Assembly (NCBI RefSeq): GCF_000425125.1
Contig: NZ_KE384308.1
Location: 1 to 54,470, forward strand
Source: Paenibacillus taiwanensis DSM 18679
GTDB taxonomy: Bacteria > Bacillota > Bacilli > Paenibacillales > Paenibacillaceae
Length of the DNA: 54,470 nucleotides
Reading direction: 5' to 3'
This document shows, in pieces, positions 34,129 to 42,976 of this stretch. A program made the position numbers and the translations under genes. Each line of letters begins with the position of its first letter. Positions within the stretch are counted from its first letter, which is position 1. The notes under the pieces were generated by a model. That model ran no database searches. It was not told where the DNA came from and saw only the letters and a list, made by a program, of their open reading frames with translations.

Positions 34129-36390
34129 ATGATCATACGTAACAAAAGGATGGCTTTGAGTCTCTGTTTTTGTATGTTGCTCGCTTTGTTACCTGCATTA
34201 GGCTTCGCTGAAGCAAAAGTAGAAGTTGAAGCTATGGCAGCAGCTGTACCCAATCCGTGGAAGCAACAAAATATCGGATCACCGGCGTTAGCAGGTAGCG
34301 CTTCTTATGATGCGGAGCTTGATCAATTTACTGTAAGCGGAGCAGGCACTGACATCTGGGGCAAATCAGATCAGTTTCATTATGTGTATCAACCTTGGAC
34401 GGGAGACGGTGCTATCATTGCCCTTATTTCATCTCAGACTCATTCGCACGATTTTGCGAAAGCGGGAATTATGATAAGGGAGTCGCTGAATGCCAATTCT
34501 AAGCATGTTGATTTGTTAGTAACACCCTCCAATGGGTTTACCTTTCAATACCGGACTGAGACAGGCGGAACCTCTCAAAGTGTAAAAATTGCTTCGACGA
34601 GTCCGGCTTGGGTAAAGCTTGAACGCAAAGGTGATGTGATCAAAGGATACGTATCCAATAATGGATTAAACTGGGGCGATTTAGGGAACTTAACGCTTAA
34701 AATGAAGGCTACGTTGTATGTAGGCGTAGCTGTCACGAGCCATAATGCATCCAGCCTGAGCACGGCTACCTTTGACAAGGTGAAAGTTAATGCAACCGGT
34801 GATGTGTTCCCGCCTACTGAGCCAACCAACTTGCAAGCAAATTTAGTAACAGATACAACTGTAAAGCTCTCATGGACGGCCTCGCTGGATGATATTGGTG
34901 TAAAGGGCTACGACCTCTACAAAAATAATGTTCTGGTGAAAGCGAATGTTCAGGATACGACCTACACCTTTACTGGATTAACACCAGATACGACCTATCA
35001 ATTTACAGTCAAAGCTAAAGATGCCGCAGGGAACATCTCCAATTTTAGCAGCCCGCTCACTGTTAACACGACAAATCAGACCGATACTCAGGCTCCAACT
35101 GCCCCAACAGGACTTGTTAGCCCGAGCAAAACATCTTCGTCAGTCCAGCTAAGCTGGACGGCATCTACAGATAACGTAAGCGTTTATGCGTACGACGTTT
35201 ATGTGAATGGTACAATCGCTGGCAGTACGCCTGCGACATCTTTTCATGTAACAGGTCTTACGGCTAATACCTCTTATTCCTTCACCGTAAAAGCGAGGGA
35301 CTTAGCAGGAAATATATCTACAGCAAGCAAGTCGTTGTCTGTCAAAACGAGTCCAACCTCTGCCGATCCTTATACACCACAGGTTGTTGCTAACAACCTG
35401 GAAACACCTTGGGCTGTTGATTTTGCACCCGATGGGCGCATTTTTTTCACCGAACGCAACAGTGGCAAAGTTCGTGTTCTGGTCAACGGCAAGTTGCAAG
35501 CTACGCCAGTTATTACGTTAGGCTCACCTTTCTACTACATGCCTAAAAGTGAAGGCGGCTTGCTGGGCCTCGTGCTTGATCCGCAATTTTCCACCAATCA
35601 TTATATGTATATCTACCACACCTACAAAACATCAGACAATAAAGTTGCTAATCAGGTCGTTCGACTTAAAGAGAATAACAACATCGCAACAGTAGATAAA
35701 GTGCTTATTACGAATCTGCCGGGTGCAGTCTATCATAATGGTGGCAGGTTGAAAATAGGTCCCGATAACAAGCTGTATTTCGCTAATGGCAACTATGGCA
35801 ATAAGGACGATACACTTACATACCTAGGAGGGAAAATATTCCGACTTAACTTGGATGGCACCATTCCAAGTGATAATCCGTTTGCTTCCTCACCTATTTA
35901 TAGTCGAGGACATCGTAATCCTCAAGGACTAGCATGGCAGCCAGGAACGAATCGTCTTTTTTCGTCGGAACATGGTGAATCTTCTAAAGATGAAATTAAC
36001 TACATCCAACCAGGTCACCATTACGGTTGGCCTAAATTCGAAGGTGGAAACCAGCAGCAGCCAGGTATTACGCCTCCACTCATTTATGCGAGTGGCACAA
36101 CGTGGGCACCTTCAGGTATGACTTTTGTAACGAAAGGGCCGTGGGCAGGAAATTTGCTCGTAACTAATTTAAAAGGCAAACAGATCATCCGTATGCTCAT
36201 AGGCGAGCAGAATGGCCAACCGACAATCAAGAGCAGTGATCTTACTTACTTGTTTGTAAATAAATACGGACGTATTCGCGATATTGTCGAAGCGCCAGAC
36301 GGATCACTCTACGTTGCCACCAGTAACAACGGCGATAAAAACGGTGACGGTACCCCAGATAAACTTATTCGATTGGTTCCTAATTTTTAG
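34129..36390 (+). CDS. Secreted FN3 and PQQ-type glucose/sorbosone dehydrogenase-like protein
   Basis: 753 residues. The signal peptide (SLCFCMLLALLPALGFAEAK) is followed by a lectin-like module (about 45-220; GDGAIIALISSQTHSHDFAK, AGIMIRESLNANSKHVDLLV) of the DUF1349/LamG-like type, two FN3 domains (EPTNLQANLVTDTTVKLSWT; APTGLVSPSKTSSSVQLSWT) and a C-terminal six-bladed propeller of the soluble aldose dehydrogenase family (NNLETPWAVDFAPDGRIFFT; GGLLGLVLDPQFSTNHYMYI; YHNGGRLKIGPDNKLYFANG; GHRNPQGLAWQPGTNRLFSS; EHGESSKDEINYI). The His and Arg residues that hold PQQ are in these loops. Whether the cell makes PQQ is unknown. AGGAGGTGTAGTG fixes the start at 34129 rather than 34087. Confidence 0.85.
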   Translation: MIIRNKRMALSLCFCMLLALLPALGFAEAKVEVEAMAAAVPNPWKQQNIGSPALAGSASYDAELDQFTVSGAGTDIWGKSDQFHYVYQPWTGDGAIIALISSQTHSHDFAKAGIMIRESLNANSKHVDLLVTPSNGFTFQYRTETGGTSQSVKIASTSPAWVKLERKGDVIKGYVSNNGLNWGDLGNLTLKMKATLYVGVAVTSHNASSLSTATFDKVKVNATGDVFPPTEPTNLQANLVTDTTVKLSWTASLDDIGVKGYDLYKNNVLVKANVQDTTYTFTGLTPDTTYQFTVKAKDAAGNISNFSSPLTVNTTNQTDTQAPTAPTGLVSPSKTSSSVQLSWTASTDNVSVYAYDVYVNGTIAGSTPATSFHVTGLTANTSYSFTVKARDLAGNISTASKSLSVKTSPTSADPYTPQVVANNLETPWAVDFAPDGRIFFTERNSGKVRVLVNGKLQATPVITLGSPFYYMPKSEGGLLGLVLDPQFSTNHYMYIYHTYKTSDNKVANQVVRLKENNNIATVDKVLITNLPGAVYHNGGRLKIGPDNKLYFANGNYGNKDDTLTYLGGKIFRLNLDGTIPSDNPFASSPIYSRGHRNPQGLAWQPGTNRLFSSEHGESSKDEINYIQPGHHYGWPKFEGGNQQQPGITPPLIYASGTTWAPSGMTFVTKGPWAGNLLVTNLKGKQIIRMLIGEQNGQPTIKSSDLTYLFVNKYGRIRDIVEAPDGSLYVATSNNGDKNGDGTPDKLIRLVPNF

Positions 36391-36431
36391 CAATTAACCA
36401 TTTGTGCAGTAAATGGTCAGTCGCTATTGCT

Positions 36432-36482
36432 TGCAACAAAGAATAGACCTCCTGTACATACAGGGGCCTATTTTTTGTTGCA
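36432..36482. terminator. Bidirectional terminator between the dehydrogenase and cysC genes
   Basis: The outer stem TGCAACAAA/TTTTGTTGCA with an inner AATAG..CCT/AGGGGCCTATT part gives a near-continuous hairpin with T-rich flank in both directions. It serves two convergent units. Confidence 0.65.
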
Positions 36483-36503
36483 TATAGAATGTAGTTGTGC
36501 GTA

Positions 36504-37013
36504 TCACTTGTTTAAATACTCCAAAATGTGACTCACGTTAGACTCCACACTGCTAATGTGCGTATGTATCGTAATTTCCGGATGCACTGGTTGTTCATAG
36601 ACATCAGAAATACCAGTGAACGCGGGTATCTCGCCTTTTATGGCTTTTGCATATAAGCCTTTCCTATCTCTTTGCACACATTGCTCCAATGGGCAATGCA
36701 CATACACCTCTACGTAAGGTTGCAGTTCTGCTCGGGCATAGTCCCGCATTTCCGTATAAGGTGCAATCATCGAGATAATTGTCGTCACACCATTCCGATT
36801 GAGCAGCTTGCTAATATAGACGGCACGACGAATATTTTCCATTCGATCTTCTTTGCTGAACCCAAGCTCGCGACCTACTTTATGTCTAAGTTCGTCTCCG
36901 TCTAAGCATTCGACCCTAACGCCTCTTTCCTGAAGAGCTGCTGCCAGAGCTAACGCTGTAGTTGTTTTGCCTGAACTTGGAAGGCCTGTCAGCCAAATTG
37001 CCGTCCCGATCAA
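36504..37013 (-). CDS. cysC: Adenylylsulfate (APS) kinase, last gene of the STM4011-4015 operon
   Basis: 169 residues. It makes PAPS from APS and ATP. The Walker A loop is GLPSSGKTT (10-18); further marks are CLDGDELRHKVGRELGFSKE, DRMENIRRAVYISKLL, APYTEMRDYARAEL and GISDVYEQPVHPEI with the usual APS-binding residues. The start is TTG at 37013, with AAAGGGG nine bases before it. It follows the radical SAM gene by 17 bases and no terminator lies between, so it is co-transcribed. No sulfate adenylyltransferase gene is present here; APS must come from elsewhere. In this setting the product PAPS, or the kinase acting on a related adenylyl compound, may feed the pathway of the operon. Confidence 0.9.
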   Translation of the reverse strand: MIGTAIWLTGLPSSGKTTTALALAAALQERGVRVECLDGDELRHKVGRELGFSKEDRMENIRRAVYISKLLNRNGVTTIISMIAPYTEMRDYARAELQPYVEVYVHCPLEQCVQRDRKGLYAKAIKGEIPAFTGISDVYEQPVHPEITIHTHISSVESNVSHILEYLNK

Positions 37014-37030
37014 TGCTTTATGCCCCTTTA

Positions 37031-37885
37031 CTATAAAATAGCGATCCGTTCGAGAATATGCTTTCCATAAACAGAATCAAGTTCCTGCTCGTCCATATGA
37101 ATATAACCGATATAACAATCACAGTGCTTCATACGACACGGGCGTATTTTAGAGATGCCTGTTAACCCATCCTTATACAGATTGCCGATCACTTGCCGAT
37201 CCTTATAGCAGCGCTTTACCCGACCGTCCCCTTGGACATAAAATACATGCTCCCCCGCTTGGCAAGGTTTACCCATACTGTCGTAATCTTGGGCATTTAA
37301 GGTAAAATAAGGGTCCAGCTCTGTCAAAAAAGCGATGTCCTCAGCGGAATAGTATTCAGGCTTATCTTTGTAGGCATTTACCCACATATAAACATCCTCA
37401 GGCAGTGATTTCCGTAAGGAGGTGATGGAATGAAAAGCACTTTTGACACCAACAACACCGACACTAAAGGGAATTTTTTGAACGTAAAGCTTGTTGCACT
37501 GCTGTAAAAATCGCTTTTCTACGGTTTGACCAGGATGATAGGTTACCCAAAATGCAGCTGTTTGTGGATTCAACTCACGCGTCCAATCCAGTTTAGCCGA
37601 TAAGTTGGTCTGGATGGCCACTTTATTTACGTGCTCCATGTGCGACAGGTTCACTAAAGCTTCCCGATACCAACGATGGATAAGCCCCTCCCCATAGGGA
37701 TTAAAAAATAGAGACAGCTGATGACCGCTATCCGCTTGATTTGTTACCCAATCCACAAATGTTTGTACTTGGAGCCGGTCCAACGCGAATGTTTGTTGAC
37801 TGTCCGTGTTTTTGCTAAAAGGACAGTAAGGGCAATCATAGTTACAAGAGCTTATGCTTCCTCTAAAATAAATGGTTGCCTTCAT
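37031..37885 (-). CDS. STM4011-family radical SAM protein
   Basis: 284 residues. The radical SAM cluster is C14-x3-C18-x2-C21 in SSCNYDCPYCPFSK. Additional cysteines lie at the end (CQAGEHVFYVQGDGRVKRCY, then RPCRMKHCDCYIGY), suggesting a second, SPASM-like iron-sulfur site. Such enzymes use a 5'-deoxyadenosyl radical and often modify peptides. The start overlaps the stop of the preceding gene by four bases (ATGA), so the two are translationally coupled. The family name comes from the Salmonella locus; its reaction is unknown. Together with the STM4012, 4013, 4014 and 4015 homologues it forms a conserved set. Confidence 0.85.
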   Translation of the reverse strand: MKATIYFRGSISSCNYDCPYCPFSKNTDSQQTFALDRLQVQTFVDWVTNQADSGHQLSLFFNPYGEGLIHRWYREALVNLSHMEHVNKVAIQTNLSAKLDWTRELNPQTAAFWVTYHPGQTVEKRFLQQCNKLYVQKIPFSVGVVGVKSAFHSITSLRKSLPEDVYMWVNAYKDKPEYYSAEDIAFLTELDPYFTLNAQDYDSMGKPCQAGEHVFYVQGDGRVKRCYKDRQVIGNLYKDGLTGISKIRPCRMKHCDCYIGYIHMDEQELDSVYGKHILERIAIL

Positions 37886-39258
37886 AACAATATACAGCTT
37901 TCCATACGTTCACGTATAGCCGGCGAAATAAACCAATCTCCTATCGAATCAGAGTACATAAGCCCTTCTTCTGTCAGCCGCAGCACTTCTTCTTCTATAA
38001 CAGCAAGCTCCGTGTGTACAAGTAAATTCAACTCGGGGTAATCGGCGAATGCTGACGTGGTGAATCGCTCTACATAACTGCTTAACGCCAAGCCTTCTGT
38101 ATGCAGCAGTGCTTTTAGGATAAATCGCCGCTGCTGATCATCTGCGCTTAACACAATGCCATAATCAGCATGGGTGTAATCAGATGAAGCCACGTAGTCC
38201 GCAATAATACTAGCGGTAGCCGCTCGTCCTACGCTGTATCGAGATGAATAATGAACCGTTTTGGTGTAGGATCGGGCACCACATCCGAGTCCAATCATTC
38301 CCTCTTCCTGGCAGCCATACGGTAGCAATGATTTCGCTGACATTGCATCGGCTTTCGCAAATCTGCGCATGGAATACTGGGTATACCCACGCATAAGCAA
38401 GCGCTCCCGCGCTGCTCGATACAACGTTAGCCTTTGATCCTCGCCACTTTGCCTTATTTGCTCCGGTTTTACAATTGTGTGCTCCCGAGTATAAAGCGGA
38501 TAAATAAATAATTCCTCTGGCTCATAGGACAACGCTTTATCTAGTGAATATAACCATGACTCAAGCGTTTGACCTGGAAGGCCATAAATTAAATCCAAAT
38601 TGAGAATTGGATAAGAATACAACTTGAGCTGCTTTAGGGCGGATTCAACTTCCTGCGGCTTTTGAGGACGGTAGATCGCATCCGCTTCAAATTCCACAAA
38701 GCTCTGAATGCCCATACTAACCCGATCCACCTGTCTGCTTTTTAAAATGTCCAACCGTTCAGTCGTTATCGTATCGGGAGACGTTTCAACCGAGATGGAA
38801 GCCTGCGCTGGATCCATGCCCATTATTTGCTGAGCGATATGAAACAATCGATCCAGTTGGACAGGCTCAAGTAAAGTTGGCGTTCCACCTCCAATCGCAA
38901 ATCGGGCAATTGGCTTATTGGGCATGATTCCAGCCCATTGTTCAGCTTGTCTCTCCAAAGCATCGACATACTGTGTATGGACGTTAACCCGCTTGTCAGG
39001 CAGCGTGAACAAATTACAAAAGCCGCAGCGTGCTCCACAAAACGGGATATGCATATATAAGAACAACGTTTCCGCTGCTTCTTGACTCCACAATTCAGAA
39101 AGCGGCAGCTTATTCTCCAATTCCCGATAGGAGGTTTTGTGTGGATAGGCGTATAGATAAGATCGGTAAGGCTCTGATGTGAGGTTGTCCTTCCACTTGT
39201 GCAGAGCCTCCGCATGCTGAATGATGTCCGTGTAAGTTGAGTTAATCGTATGGCTCAT
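37882..39258 (-). CDS. STM4012-family radical SAM protein, HemN-like
   Basis: 458 residues. The cluster motif is C74-x3-C78-x2-C81 in HIPFCGARCGFCNL, with FAIGGGTPTLLEP, ISVETSPDTIT, SMGIQSFVEFE and LDLIYGLPGQTLESWLYSLD, as in the coproporphyrinogen III dehydrogenase/HemW group. HemN-like enzymes can use two SAM molecules, or transfer methyl or methylene groups. The C-terminal domain is winged-helix-like (LTEEGLMYSDSIGDWFISPA). It is not the heme-pathway enzyme, judging from its place in the STM4011-4015 set. The gap to the upstream gene is 18 bases and it overlaps the next gene by four. Confidence 0.87.
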   Translation of the reverse strand: MSHTINSTYTDIIQHAEALHKWKDNLTSEPYRSYLYAYPHKTSYRELENKLPLSELWSQEAAETLFLYMHIPFCGARCGFCNLFTLPDKRVNVHTQYVDALERQAEQWAGIMPNKPIARFAIGGGTPTLLEPVQLDRLFHIAQQIMGMDPAQASISVETSPDTITTERLDILKSRQVDRVSMGIQSFVEFEADAIYRPQKPQEVESALKQLKLYSYPILNLDLIYGLPGQTLESWLYSLDKALSYEPEELFIYPLYTREHTIVKPEQIRQSGEDQRLTLYRAARERLLMRGYTQYSMRRFAKADAMSAKSLLPYGCQEEGMIGLGCGARSYTKTVHYSSRYSVGRAATASIIADYVASSDYTHADYGIVLSADDQQRRFILKALLHTEGLALSSYVERFTTSAFADYPELNLLVHTELAVIEEEVLRLTEEGLMYSDSIGDWFISPAIRERMESCILL

Positions 39259-39276
39259 CCTGTTTCCTCCTCCCCT

Positions 39277-40062
39277 TTACAACATAAATTCACGATAAGG
39301 CACGTTCCAGACGACCTCATGTGCTAGTCTGTGACCGTTATAGCCATCCTCGCCAAAGGCGGTACCATGATCAGAAAACGCCATACAAAATACAGGCCGT
39401 TCACGTTCACGGAATGCCTGAAACAATCGGCCAAGTTCACCGTCAACATATCGAAGTGCAGCGCGCTGTGTCTCAATGGAGTCTGTTTTAGCTCCAGGTA
39501 CAAAATAATGATTAGGTCCATGAATCGCAGAGACATTCATAAATAAAAACAGACGCTCTCCCTGATCCGATTGCTGTAACAGCTTGATGGCATGGTTCAC
39601 CTGATGCTCTGTCGAGCGTTGATTCGTCACACCAAATGTCATCCGCCAATAGCTTTCTTGGAAGTAGCTAGGAAGAACTTTAGCAAGTGGAACTTTTTTA
39701 GTAAAAAAAATGACGCCGCCAATACAAATTGTACGGTAGCCTACAGCCTGTAATCCCGATACGATATCTGTTGAATCAAATTGCCAAGTATAGGGGTGTG
39801 TTTTTAGTCCCGTATTTTTAGAATGGAACAATCTTACATGTTCAGACTTTGTTGTCGTAGCCGGAGTGGGCAGAAATCCGCCAAAGAAAGCATGATGGGC
39901 GGCATATGTGAAGCTGCCAGGCGTGTGCCGCTTTTCCCAGTGGCCCTCTCCGCACAAATTCGGACAGTTGGCCTCCTCCAGTACGGCAGCGTCATATCGC
40001 AGCGTATCCAGCGTAATCATCAAAATATCGTGACTGCCTACTATTTCATTCATGTTAAACAT
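39277..40062 (-). CDS. STM4013/SEN3800-family hydrolase (alkaline phosphatase/sulfatase fold)
   Basis: 261 residues. The first metal ligand is in DILMITLDTLRYD, the nucleophile region is HTPGSFTYAAHHAFFGGF, and the second metal group is AFSDHGTAFGEDGYNGHRLA. The Cys/Ser-x-Pro-x-Arg box of true sulfatases is absent, so no formylglycine is expected and a Thr or Ser nucleophile is likely, as in phosphatases and phosphotransferases of the superfamily. It could move or remove a phosphate or sulfate group. It lies 19 bases after the ATP-grasp gene stop and 18 before the next start, within the tight operon. GGAAGAGGATCACC precedes the ATG. Confidence 0.83.
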   Translation of the reverse strand: MFNMNEIVGSHDILMITLDTLRYDAAVLEEANCPNLCGEGHWEKRHTPGSFTYAAHHAFFGGFLPTPATTTKSEHVRLFHSKNTGLKTHPYTWQFDSTDIVSGLQAVGYRTICIGGVIFFTKKVPLAKVLPSYFQESYWRMTFGVTNQRSTEHQVNHAIKLLQQSDQGERLFLFMNVSAIHGPNHYFVPGAKTDSIETQRAALRYVDGELGRLFQAFRERERPVFCMAFSDHGTAFGEDGYNGHRLAHEVVWNVPYREFML

Positions 40063-40081
40063 GGTGGTGATCCTCTTCCAT

Positions 40082-41299
40082 TTAGATAGTCGTACAGCTT
40101 GAGGCCCATTTCATTTCCCATTCATAAGGCTCATGCCCTTCATAATGACTATGATACAGTAAATCTCCGAATGGATTAACATCCAAAACGTAAGGTCTAT
40201 TGGAGCCGCTGCTCAACAATATATCGATACCTGCAACGGTAGAACGCGGAAATACCGATAACGTCTGTTCGGCGCATTGGCGTATGGCAGCTTGCAGCGG
40301 GTCAGGCATGCCAATGTCCTGTAAGCTCATACGATCACTGTCAAGATGAAGATTCGTTATAGGAGTTCTGCTGGCCCTAACAATACTGTGACATGCTTGA
40401 CCCGCTACTACAAGCTGTCTGATATCAAAGGTGCGATCCTCATAAGACGCCTTAGGAATCCATTGTTCAACATGAGCGCCATGTCCCAATAACCAATTAA
40501 TGATCTGACGAATGATAGGGCGTTCTTTGTAGCTTTTCAGCTTTTTTACGTTATAGAACATGGGCGGTCTTCGCAGGAAGTTCTCTACCCCTATTGTCGT
40601 CACGGCCGATTCTGATCCTGTAGCAGGATTTAGCTGGTACGCAATCACACCACACGCACCTGAACCCGTTGCCAGCTTAATAAATAAACGATAAGTCCGT
40701 TCCTTTACCATTACTTCCTGTAACGTATCGTAATCCGGTATGTCAACTGGTGCGGCCAGTCTTCTAGGAACAGGCAAGCCAGCTGATGACAAAATTTGAT
40801 ACGTATGCCTTTTGTCAAACATAGCGGCTATATCTTCGGGTGCATTCATCCAGCGAGGTGAACTCCAAAGCTGAGCTGCTTCCATGTCCAGTCGAGATAA
40901 CAACTTGCAGTACCCACGAAACCATTGGGAAGGATGGTAGAGTGTGCCCTTCATTTCCTGCAATCGTTTAGCCATCCTTACTGAGATTGGATGCACCACA
41001 TTTTTGTTATGTAGTAGCCAACGCTCGTCCATATCCATGTTGTCTGCATCAGGAGCACCAAGCGCAATCAACTCCCGCTCCACTTCAAAATGCTCTCCAG
41101 GTGCGTCGATTCGCAGCAATGGAGGTTCATCGAATGAGTGCGCCAAGCTTTGTACACATGAACTCAAGGACACACGTCCCTGCAACAGATCCCTATAATT
41201 CAAGACAAAAGCTGGGGGCAACCCCAGCCGAGTTCTTGCCGTTTGTAATCCGGTTGTTCTTCTATTACCGGCATTGCCAATAATAATCATCGATTTCAT
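40082..41299 (-). CDS. STM4014-family ATP-grasp-like protein
   Basis: 405 residues. The N-terminus is a nucleotide-fold start (MKSMIIIGNAGNRRTTGLQT). The centre has the ATP-grasp layout: MFDKRHTYQILSSAGLPVPR, the lysine strand YRLFIKLATGSGACGVIAYQ, and the metal-binding end TVAGIDILLSSGSNRPYVLD followed by VNPFGD. ATP-grasp enzymes join a carboxylate to an amine or thiol via an acyl phosphate; several act on ribosomal peptides. The gap to the LRR gene upstream is two bases, so translation is coupled. The reaction is unknown. Confidence 0.82.
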   Translation of the reverse strand: MKSMIIIGNAGNRRTTGLQTARTRLGLPPAFVLNYRDLLQGRVSLSSCVQSLAHSFDEPPLLRIDAPGEHFEVERELIALGAPDADNMDMDERWLLHNKNVVHPISVRMAKRLQEMKGTLYHPSQWFRGYCKLLSRLDMEAAQLWSSPRWMNAPEDIAAMFDKRHTYQILSSAGLPVPRRLAAPVDIPDYDTLQEVMVKERTYRLFIKLATGSGACGVIAYQLNPATGSESAVTTIGVENFLRRPPMFYNVKKLKSYKERPIIRQIINWLLGHGAHVEQWIPKASYEDRTFDIRQLVVAGQACHSIVRASRTPITNLHLDSDRMSLQDIGMPDPLQAAIRQCAEQTLSVFPRSTVAGIDILLSSGSNRPYVLDVNPFGDLLYHSHYEGHEPYEWEMKWASSCTTI

Positions 41300-41301
41300 C
41301 G

Positions 41302-42147
41302 TTATTCCGTCAAAGAAGGATAGCGATAATCCTCATCTTCATCAGAATCCTGTTGATCGCTAATATCAACGTTAAGGCCTGACTGCTTCCAACGATTCAT
41401 CATTTCATCTGACATGTAATGGTAGCTTAAATTAAGATGTTTCAATTTTCTAATCTTTTCACTGTTTAGAAGCGCCTCGGCTCCCTCATCTGTCAAAGTT
41501 CCCATAGAGAGATCTAATGTATGTAGTTGATCCACAATTGGTGCATTCGCTACTGCGATCGCGATTTCATCTTGAATTTCACTGTCTTTGAGACCTAAGT
41601 AGGTAAGCTGTGGAAATTTACCAGGCTCAATCAACTGAAGCACATCTTCGAGAGTGGCGTCAAACCCATACTCTTCTACTCCTAAATAAAGCTCCAGCTT
41701 TTTCAAATTGTTGAAGCTGCCTTCATTTATACTTGTAATGACGTCTTTACCAAGCCCGCCGCAAATAATGGTAAGCTCCTCTAACTTGTCGTGCTGTGCT
41801 GGATCTAGGCTGAGACCTGTGCTCCCCTTAATAGTAAGTGAGGTAAGCTCAGGATAGGCAGCTAAAATCGGTCCGATGTTAGATTGGTTAATCCAAGAAA
41901 CTTCACATTCTTCATAAGACATATCACCGATAAATAAGCTCCGCAGCTTCGGGAAACGGTCTTTCAGCCGCACTAGAGCTGCGACAATTTCACTAGAATC
42001 ATGCTCGTAGGCACCGCCCCAATCTCCGATAATAAGGCTTTCTAGTTGTAAGCGCTCATCATTGTTTGCGAGCTGCTCTATTAAATCTACGATTTTAACA
42101 CCACTTTCATACTGATCGTAATCGACAGATAATTTACATTCCGACAT
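41302..42147 (-). CDS. STM4015-family leucine-rich-repeat protein, first gene of the operon
   Basis: 281 residues, no signal peptide. Ribonuclease-inhibitor-like LRR units run from about 35 to 250 (LESLIIGDWGGAYEHDSSEI; LTSLTIKGSTGLSLDPAQHD; LKKLELYLGVEEYGFDATLE; LTYLGLKDSEIQDEIAIAVA; LHTLDLSMGTLTDEGAEALL; LKHLNLSYHYMSDEMM). The tail is very acidic (SDQQDSDEDEDYRYPSLTE) and could be a modified peptide region or a flexible handle. It is the likely scaffold or substrate-binding protein of the set. CAGGAGGTATCTTT precedes the ATG, and a sigma-A promoter is at 42184-42212. Confidence 0.83.
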   Translation of the reverse strand: MSECKLSVDYDQYESGVKIVDLIEQLANNDERLQLESLIIGDWGGAYEHDSSEIVAALVRLKDRFPKLRSLFIGDMSYEECEVSWINQSNIGPILAAYPELTSLTIKGSTGLSLDPAQHDKLEELTIICGGLGKDVITSINEGSFNNLKKLELYLGVEEYGFDATLEDVLQLIEPGKFPQLTYLGLKDSEIQDEIAIAVANAPIVDQLHTLDLSMGTLTDEGAEALLNSEKIRKLKHLNLSYHYMSDEMMNRWKQSGLNVDISDQQDSDEDEDYRYPSLTE

Positions 42148-42183
42148 AAAGATACCTCCTGAAAATGAATAATAACCTTCTTT

Positions 42184-42212
42184 ATTATAATAGCCGCACG
42201 CAACGGTTACAA
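42184..42212 (-). promoter_or_regulatory. Sigma-A promoter of the STM4015-4011-cysC operon
   Basis: On the minus strand TTGTAA, 17 bases, TATAAT: a near-consensus vegetative promoter, with start of transcription expected near 42177 and a leader of about 30 bases. The rest of the gap 42148-42427 is the divergent control region with ogt. Confidence 0.65.
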
Positions 42213-42427
42213 ATGTTTGCCAGTTAATAATAAAATTCTACATTTGTGCTGCTGTTTAACCGAAGCATGGTTCATCCGATGGAGGTTATCGCTTTGTTAT
42301 CTTGCTCTTCCATTCCCAAAAGCGCACAAATGCCCGCTATTAAGGTTATACTAACTTTGGAATACCAAACTGTGGCGTCTAGCCTGATAACGGCTGCAAA
42401 CACAATTCTTAGAGGAGGCACTATCAA

Positions 42428-42976
42428 ATGGCAACTAACAGCAGCAGTCCTCTCTATTGGTCCGAGCTTTCTGATAGGGATTGGCAAGTGCACATCGCAG
42501 CACATGAAAAAGGTTTATGTTTTGTGGGGTCGCAACATCAACCTTTTGAAGAATTGGCGACATGGGTCAGCAACCGATTTCCAGAAAGTAAGCTCATTCG
42601 GAATGATGATAAGCTGCAACCTTATGCAGCTGAGCTTACTCGTTATTTTCAAGGCGAACTGGATCGCTTCACCATCCCGCTCTACTATCGGGGTACTCCT
42701 TTTCAGGAGGCTGTCTGGCAGGCACTTTGTGAGATCCCCTACGGTCAAACTAGATCCTATTCGGATATTGCGCAGCAAATTCATAAACCTGCTGCGGTTC
42801 GTGCGATCGGTGCAGCCATCGGTACAAATCCGATTTTGATTACGATTCCTTGCCACCGAGTTATCGGCAAAAACGGATCGCTCACAGGTTATCGCGGCGG
42901 CATCGATATGAAAACAAAACTGCTGGAGCTGGAGCGTAACGTATTAACTTATGGAAAGGAGCTGCATCGTGTCTGA
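42428..42976 (+). CDS. ogt: Methylated-DNA--protein-cysteine S-methyltransferase
   Basis: 182 residues. It removes methyl or small alkyl groups from O6-guanine onto its own cysteine. The active site is ITIPCHRVIGKNG with C142; the DNA-binding part is GTPFQEAVWQALCEIPYGQT then RSYSDIAQQI, and the tail GYRGGIDMKTKLLELE is typical. AGAGGAGGCACTATCAA precedes the ATG. It overlaps the 2-oxoglutarate oxygenase gene by eight bases, so the two are made together, most likely in DNA or RNA alkylation repair. Confidence 0.93.
   Translation: MATNSSSPLYWSELSDRDWQVHIAAHEKGLCFVGSQHQPFEELATWVSNRFPESKLIRNDDKLQPYAAELTRYFQGELDRFTIPLYYRGTPFQEAVWQALCEIPYGQTRSYSDIAQQIHKPAAVRAIGAAIGTNPILITIPCHRVIGKNGSLTGYRGGIDMKTKLLELERNVLTYGKELHRV

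Noticed and set aside
42246..42839. 197-codon plus-strand frame overlapping ogt
   Set aside because: A different frame of the ogt region; the 182-residue ogt frame has the PCHRV site and a strong ribosome site.
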